In this document: piece after piece, positions 58,085 to 64,000 of the stretch
Layout: every line of letters starts with the position of its first letter
How positions within the stretch are numbered: the first letter of the stretch is position 1
Source: Paramecium tetraurelia
Lineage: Eukaryota; Ciliophora; Oligohymenophorea; Peniculida; Parameciidae
DNA length: 64,000 nucleotides
Reading direction: 5' to 3'
Assembly: GCF_000165425.1 (NCBI RefSeq)
Contig: NW_001798961.1
Location: 62,001-126,000 of the forward strand
Program-made: the position numbers and the translations under genes
Notes under the pieces: generated by a model
The model's input: only the letters and a program-made list of their open reading frames with translations
Told to the model about the DNA's origin: nothing
Database searches by the model: none

Positions 58085-58421
58085 GAAATGAATTATAATA
58101 ATATTTTACATATAGAAAAATTTAAATCACATAAGGTTTTCTTTGGCTACAATCTGCTTGCATAACATAATATTATAGAATCGATTTATCAGAATTGAGA
58201 AGAATAGGATTCTGAGAGTAACATAATAGCTTGCAATCTTGGCATCTATGAGACCAATAAATATTTTAGAGCTATTTCACTATTATTTAAAATAATTATG
58301 ATACCACATATTAATGTTAATATATTATTATATAAGAGATTAAGGCTTTAATACATTTATAAATTTATTCAATTAATATTTATTCAAGGATATGTGTAAA
58401 CAATATACAAATTTTATTGGA
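58085..58421. other. Intergenic gap between convergent genes
   Basis: AT-rich; no supported gene. Confidence 0.45.
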
Positions 58422-59234
58422 TCATTTACAGAAATTCGAGTAGACTCTTTGCATTCTCCTGTCTACTTATAATAAAGGAGGTAATCTATTGATTTTAGCA
58501 GCTTGTTAATTCACTTTTAATGGGGATTCCGCAATTGATGTCGGAACGCTGTTATTCCGAATTTTGAGCAATCTGCAGATCCTTACATCGTTATATTTAA
58601 ATGATTAATAAACTGGGCTTTTCTTAAATTTATCATCTTCTGATCTTTTTGTTTTGGATTCTTGTTTATCTTATGCATCGATATATTCTGCGAATGTGGA
58701 TAATTTAAATTAATTTTCGCCATTTCTTCTTCTTCGTTTGGTGGTATCAAGATGGATCTTAGGAGTTCCCAAATAAAGGAGTCTGGTTTAGAGATTTAAT
58801 TTTAATTGTTCTTATCGATGTTTTTAGTATCTCATTAAAAAAATAACGAGGATTATATATCTTCTCCATAGTTTTCTAATTCCTGCTCTCGAATGCATTT
58901 TTATGGAATGATAAGGCAAGGATAGAAGAATGTGAGAAATTCTTTAATTGAGATGACCTTCTTAAGAATTTTGGGAACTTCTAGATCTTACATAGTATTT
59001 GATTCTATATATATATCTGGATGAATACTTAGAGAATTTCGAAATCTTATCGTTACATTCAAATAGCTTATTTAATTAAGATTACAATGGTATATTAACT
59101 TTTGACAACTGTTTTTTGATAACAAAACGAGATTTCTGGTTGTTGCATCTTAAATTGATGGAGGATTTATTAAATTGTTTCAAAAACTGGTAATCAAGAT
59201 CCTTCTGATACTATTGTCTCAGCTTTCTGAACAT
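58422..59234 (-). CDS. Basic protein, unknown
   Basis: ATG 59234-59232, TGA 58424-58422; 270 residues unspliced (a possible in-frame 24-nt GTA...TAG intron near 59015-59038 would remove eight). Arg/Lys/Ser-rich throughout with a short hydrophobic stretch (YIILVIFLM). The clearest coding part is the C-terminal third: YLGTPKIHLDTTKRRRRNGE, KLSTFAEYIDAQDKQESKTK, VPTSIAESPLKVNQQAAK, then RLPPLLQVDRRMQRVYSN. No family recognised. Confidence 0.5.
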
Positions 59235-59341
59235 AATAATTATAAAATAGAATATGAACGTAAAATATTATTAATGTATTATATTTTAATCGCGTCAGCC
59301 GATTACCTTTTCAGTTCTTTAGTAATACAAAGAGCAATGTA

Positions 59342-59912
59342 TCATTTTGGTTAGTTATCGTGAAACCTGAAAAATATTAACAAATTCTGAATTTTTAATT
59401 ATTTCTTTATGATATAAGGAATATCAGATTACATTTCTAAGCTCTATTAACTGGAAAATTTGTATTAGATCGATTTAATTCACTGTATAAAATCTGTTCA
59501 TAAATTGATCATTTTATTAATTCAATTAACTTATTGAAATCTAGATGTTTTTATTATCTGAATTATTGAATTAATAGACCTAGAAATGGATACACATCAT
59601 TTGTGACTAATTTTCACTGATCTTTTTAGAAAAATATAATAAAATTGAATAAATAAAATAGTTTTAATTGAGAATTAAAAGAATATTGATTTCTTCAATT
59701 TTGATTAATATTAGTTTATCGATATAATTTACAAATCCTCTTTGAATTAAATGTTCTATAATTCAAATATAGAAAATTCACTTTGCTTCCTTCTTTGCAC
59801 TTGTTTTTTTATGATTTCTATTAATTATAAATTTGATTTACATACTTAGAGTATGTTGCATGAAAAAACCCCTATTTTATTACAATGAACTAGTAAATGG
59901 CATCACTCTCAT
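59342..59912 (-). CDS. Doubtful multi-intron ORF in a large gap
   Basis: A chain of minus-strand segments can be spliced (introns 28, 28, 37 and 28 nt) into about 149 residues starting MRVMPFTSSLQQNRGFFMQ and including KQVQRRKQSEFSIFELQN. Each segment has a coding look, but AT-rich DNA with a single stop codon gives such frames by chance and one intron would be unusually long. Otherwise the 59235-60043 gap holds nothing I can support. Confidence 0.22.
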
Positions 59913-60043
59913 ATTTTGGAATTAATTTTAACAAGAATTTGTTTGTATACAAATTGATAACTGTTTAATGTGATATCTCAATATTATGTAACAAAGAAAT
60001 AATAAACTTATTTATATATTATTGTATTGTACAATTATGTAAA

Positions 60044-60458
60044 TCATTAGACTTTTGTGATTTCTGTTTTAAGGTTTGCGAATGAATCTACTGGAACGTG
60101 CTATGCAAGGGTATAGTATTTTCCTTTTCCATCATCTTCTTCCTTCTTCTTTCTTTGGAGTCTGCATAGGATAAGTCAATTGAATATACCTGACTCTGAT
60201 TCTTCTTGGCAAATTGCGGATTCCTGTCTTCCAAATTTCTTCATTCAATTATGGATCAACTCTTACATCTTCTGTTAACATATTTTTTTGAGCTTTTCTA
60301 TTAATCTTGACTCACATACCAAATCTAATAATGTGACTGACAGCACGGGGAGCCTTTCTCTTGAAAGTTTCCTTGTGAACAGCCTTGTGAAGATTAATAG
60401 TATAATCTCTGCTCACTTCGCCTAGTGGATTTTGCTTTCCCTTTTCCTTTTTGCCCAT
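60044..60458 (-). CDS. RPL31: Large-subunit ribosomal protein eL31 (RPL31)
   Basis: ATG 60458-60456, introns 60298-60315 (18 nt) and 60162-60189 (28 nt), TGA 60046-60044; 122 residues (human 125). Motifs: EVSRDYTINLHKAVHKETFK, KRKAPRAVSHIIRFGIK, TEDVRVDPQLNEEIWKTGIR, LPRRIRVRLQRKKKEED and YYTLAQHVPVDSFANLKT. The 18-nt intron (GTGAGTCAAGATTAATAG) contains the TGA-adjacent region that would otherwise end the frame after RFGM. Sits at the polypeptide exit tunnel. Confidence 0.93.
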
Positions 60459-60569
60459 AAATTAAAATAAAATCTTTGATATATTTTTTAAATTTAATAG
60501 AGTCTTATACAAGAACTCATTCAAGGGGAGTGTGGGAATCATCTAAGATCTAAGTAATAAACAAATTAT

Positions 60570-62888
60570 TCATTTTTCAATCTGCTATTTGAAGTCCTTA
60601 ATTTATTATTCAATGTGTGAGATCATTTTCTTTTTATCCTTCCTCCTGAAGAATGTCAGAATACCCAACAATAATGACTGTTCCTAATCTAGGAAATAGA
60701 TGTGGAACAGACTCTAAATCCCTGATTGCATTTCAACATAGTGAGTTTGAGATACAAATAAACCAATGGCGAATCCCATGGCCAATCCTGGATAGATTGA
60801 AAATAACTAATCAGAATACAGCAATCTCTAGATCACATAAATTATCATAGTAGCAAGCAAACTGATAAAGTATTGATTGAGCTATCCATACACTTGAGAC
60901 ATTTAAATCATTCTCTTCTGATGGACAGGCAATATCATCCCATTTAACTGCTCGACTATCTCGATGGCATGTTTGAATGTGCAATTCTTAAGCGAAAGCT
61001 AATAATAGGATTGAGTGTGTTACAATAGTGGAGAATTAATTCAATGAAGAATAATGATTGTAATCCTGCAAGTAAAATTTTAATTTAAGTTTCTTGTTGA
61101 TCATACTAAACAGATTCCAGACATTAACAAAATAATCTGTGAAGAAAATGATCGAACTTTAAGCTACTACACTTCCCAAATTATAAATTAGTGTTTTCTT
61201 TTGAGGAATTTTGAAGTTTTGTGTTTAGTCCAATTCATTCTATTGAATTAATGCTAATCCATACCATTCCAAAAACAATGAACTTGTAAAGAAACTCAAT
61301 AAATTATCAATCAAAAAATAACAGTATTTCAGTGAGACTATTAGATAAATGCCCAAACAATATTGAGTAAAGGATAAAGCATTCGTAAATATTTGTTTAT
61401 GATTTCCAAAATCTGGTGGAGATAATGTAGCCATGAATGTGTAAAAGTATGATATGAAGATTAAAAACTTTAGAAAATTAGTGAATATCAGAACTGAGAC
61501 CATTCTCTATGATTTTTGAAATTTCCTCATCAATTTCAATCCAATAAACAACAATTTAATTTCATTATTCAGCTTATAAAACAAATAAGCCATTATATAG
61601 AAAACCATCACAAGAATGATTGACATCAATAAGGCCAATGTTGGATTTGGTTTTGAAGTATGCTCCAAAACAAAGGCATAATCAACTGTCATGGTAGCTA
61701 TTTATCTATATAAATAATAAAGAATCAATTTACGTGTCGAAAGATCCTATGTTAATCAACTTTATGAATTTATGAAAAAAATAGATTCCTGCAATGCCAA
61801 TCAACAGAATGAGTAAAACACATGACACATATATTTTTTACATTCTTACCTTTATCAATTTGTCCAATATTACTTTTAGAAATATAGTCACCAAATAAGT
61901 TGCGAACACTGGATATCTCATTACCCACAAATCAGAGATGCATGATTAAATCAACTCAAAATTGTAGATTTCCGAAGTCTAATAGAAGTAATTCATAGTC
62001 TTCGGAATACAAACACTGTATTAATCTAAATTATATATAAGGATCAATCTACATCTGAAAGTCGAATATATAATGAAATCCTTGTTTGGATTTGATATGT
62101 TTATCTGTGAATTGCATGTCTTGATTAAATGATTACTCAAACAATCCACCTACTTCTGTTCGTCATCTGGACATTGTGATACACACACTCTTTGATATAA
62201 ATACTCTTTCATTGGATTGTTCAAATAAATGAAGGGATAGCTTTCTGCTTTACCATAACCACAAAGCGTGCCTAATTTAGATAATACGATATTACCATCC
62301 AAATCAATGCCTTTGTTCCATCTTCCCAAATACTAATATCCTTAGTTATTGAGAATATATGTACAGTATAAGACAGTTTAGAAAACACTAATCAGAATCA
62401 AGAAATAAACCCATTTGATATCTCTTTTGTAAAATTAGTTAGATTTGTATTAATTGAGTAAGTTATTCCTATAATCTTGATATAGCTTACTAAAAATTAG
62501 TTTAAGATCTATCTGAGCTATGAAACTCTCCATTATAGACTGCTTATTGATATAATCTCTGCTGAAGATAGGTTTTACCTGTAGAATCAATTAGATGATG
62601 AGCACTATGATTTTATAATGTAAGTTGAGGTTCGAAAACATGAATTGATGGTGGTGTTGATCGATTCAAATTTTGGTTAGCTTATCTCTGCACATCTTCG
62701 TGTTTCTTATCAGTTTCGATGACCTTGATTAAATCAATTTTTGTTTGCTTATTGTCTGAAATCTCAATAAATAAATTATTCCCTGATGGAGTCTATTGAA
62801 TCACTGTTTTTTCTTGAAAGAGATACTGCGATGAATTTTCGAATACTCTATGAGAGATCTCTTATTCTACGATTTATTCAGGTTGCAT
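60570..62888 (-). CDS. Choline transporter-like protein (SLC44/CTL family)
   Basis: ATG 62888-62886, introns 62557-62578 (ends GAG), 62026-62052, 61706-61733, 60882-60900 (19 nt) and 60807-60836 (30 nt), TGA 60572-60570; 730 residues, exon sum divisible by three. A hydrophilic N-terminus of about 130 residues is followed by TM1 (WVYFLILISVFQTVLYCTYI) and a large Cys-rich loop (GTLCGYGKAESYPFIYLNNP, RVCVSQCPDD, YSVCIPK) typical of CTL proteins. About nine more membrane helices follow, with the family core LIYNLGSVVAQSSIIFF and the late loop QTCHRDSRAVKWDDIACPSE. The last two introns are needed to reach PGLAMGFAIGLFVSQTHYV. Predicted choline or ethanolamine transporter. Confidence 0.85.
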
Positions 62889-63167
62889 TCAAAAATATAA
62901 ACTCGCTAATGAAAATTAAAATATTGTTATTTATTCATTAATTTGTAATTCATATGCTATTAAACAGTTATAAAGAATTTTCATTTTTCATAAGCCATTA
63001 ATTAGAATGAATATCATGAATGTGCAGCATTGATGATTGGATTCAAAAGTAGAGGGGGGAAATGAAGCAGTTTAGGAAGAACAGAACAATAAATATTTAA
63101 ATTTAGAGGGAACATTTTGTATTAAATAATATTTTAATAATTAAAAGTGCAATTATTTCTTCTATTG

Positions 63168-64000
63168 ATGTTACCAACAAATAAAATTGATTAAGGAGAA
63201 ATTATGCTGCAGATATCGCAAAGAGAACAGGAATTGTAAAATCAACAATCGAGTGCTTTAATTCAATTCTCATCTAATCCTATTTGCAATGATAATGCTA
63301 CCATTTAAATCTCCAGGTTGGATCAAGAGGGTGAGACAATACAATAGCATTCTCATCAAGTAGAAACATAACATAAAGAAGGTTTAAATGATAACTCATT
63401 GGAGAACTAAAACATTGATTTTGATTCTGCAAGCTACTCTCATTTATAAGTCGCTGATGAGCAGAATCAATACAATACAAAAAGATAAGAGTTACAATAG
63501 GCAGTCAAAAAGGAAGACGTACAAATTCAATTCAATATTGCAACTAACAATCTTTAATAGAGTAATAGTCAGAAATCCATATCAATTATAAAATTTGATG
63601 ACAATTCCGAAGTTAGGAACAATGGTTAAACAGGTAAAACTTAAGTTAATATCCAGAATCAAAACCAATTGCACATTATATCTTGATTCCAGTTTATTAA
63701 AGAAAATAGAATTTTCAAGACAATAATCCATAAGAAGAATCAGATTTTCAACAGCTTGACTAAAATCCAAATTGTCCCATTTGCAGTTCAAATTTTGAGA
63801 GAATCGTCAGACTTTTAGAATGTGAACACATGTTTTGCGAGTATCAATTTATCATATTCCAAAGGAGTTGCTACAAAGAATACTTAGAAGACAGAATCAA
63901 AATTGCCAAAATACATAATATTCCTTGTTTACAAGAAGGATGCACAATCCTTTTTTCAGAAGATGTGATTAAATCCATTGTGAGTGAGTAGAAATTCCAA
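63168..64000 (+). CDS. RBR-type E3 ubiquitin ligase, N-terminal part (cut by window edge)
   Basis: ATG 63168, introns 63634-63656 and 63841-63864 (ends AAG, in frame); the gene runs off the window. The first 200 residues are Gln/Asn-rich and disordered. Then RING1: CPICSSNFERIVRLLECEHM, FCESCYKEYLEDRIKIAK, IPCLQEGCTILFSEDVI, the spacing of RING-between-RING ligases, which pass ubiquitin through a Cys in RING2 (RING2 not in the window). 279 bp separate it from the divergent CTL gene. Confidence 0.75.

Noticed and set aside
1-64000. Mobile elements, virus-like elements, tRNA genes, CRISPR arrays, telomeric repeats
   Set aside because: No transposase, reverse transcriptase or capsid motif, no cloverleaf with T-loop sequence, no spaced repeats and no GGGGTT/GGGTTT tract was noticed on reading both strands.

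Overview
The window reads as macronuclear DNA of a ciliate, almost certainly Paramecium. Long open frames appear only if TAA and TAG are read as glutamine and TGA is the sole stop. Genes are interrupted by very small GT...AG introns (17 to about 36 nt, mostly 22-29), intergenic gaps are short (down to 10-20 bp) and the DNA is strongly AT-rich. No telomere repeat, tRNA, rRNA, CRISPR array, transposon or virus-like element was recognised. All gene models below use the ciliate code and were spliced by eye; exon sums were checked for divisibility by three where a full model is given.

Layout. 1-6 kb: partial Claspin/Mrc1-like gene, importin alpha, a small MORN gene and a Cys-rich secreted protein. 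6-10.3 kb: MAP3K-like kinase, a coiled-coil protein and an ERK7/MAPK15-like MAP kinase. 10.4-14.3 kb: two unrecognised genes, a membrane RING protein and a short ORF. 14.3-18.9 kb: a decayed SNARE-like remnant and a long kinase plus coiled-coil reading frame. 18.9-23.5 kb: a Paramecium-type unknown, MORN5, a cold-shock-domain protein and a small unknown. 23.7-27.3 kb: a shortened, probably inactive branching-enzyme relative and the PP2A scaffold subunit A. 27.5-34.2 kb: another membrane RING protein, a coiled-coil gene, an ACSF2-like acyl-CoA synthetase, CEP19 and an unknown. 34.4-38.4 kb: a secreted acidic repeat protein and an unknown. 38.5-41.1 kb: three unrecognised genes. 41.1-47.4 kb: REV3 (DNA polymerase zeta), a CIMAP/ODF3 PG-rich protein and an unknown. 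47.4-54.4 kb: a 2333-residue SZT2-like protein in almost one exon. 54.4-60.5 kb: uL13 and eL31 ribosomal proteins, an SR-rich protein fused to Hub1/UBL5, and several unknowns. 60.5-64 kb: an SLC44 choline-transporter-like protein and a partial RBR ubiquitin ligase.

There is no operon. Several genes belong to cilium biology (MAPK15, MORN5, CEP19, CIMAP), others to protein quality and signalling (two membrane RING proteins, RBR ligase, PP2A-A, kinases), DNA damage tolerance or replication (REV3, Claspin-like), nutrient signalling (SZT2-like) and translation.

Most interesting: the SR-Hub1/UBL5 fusion, where keeping one 26-nt intron ends the SR part exactly at the Hub1 start; the branching-enzyme relative that has lost its catalytic acids; a 17-nt intron; frequent AAG (and some CAG/GAG) 3' splice sites; and several host genes carrying a single frame break.
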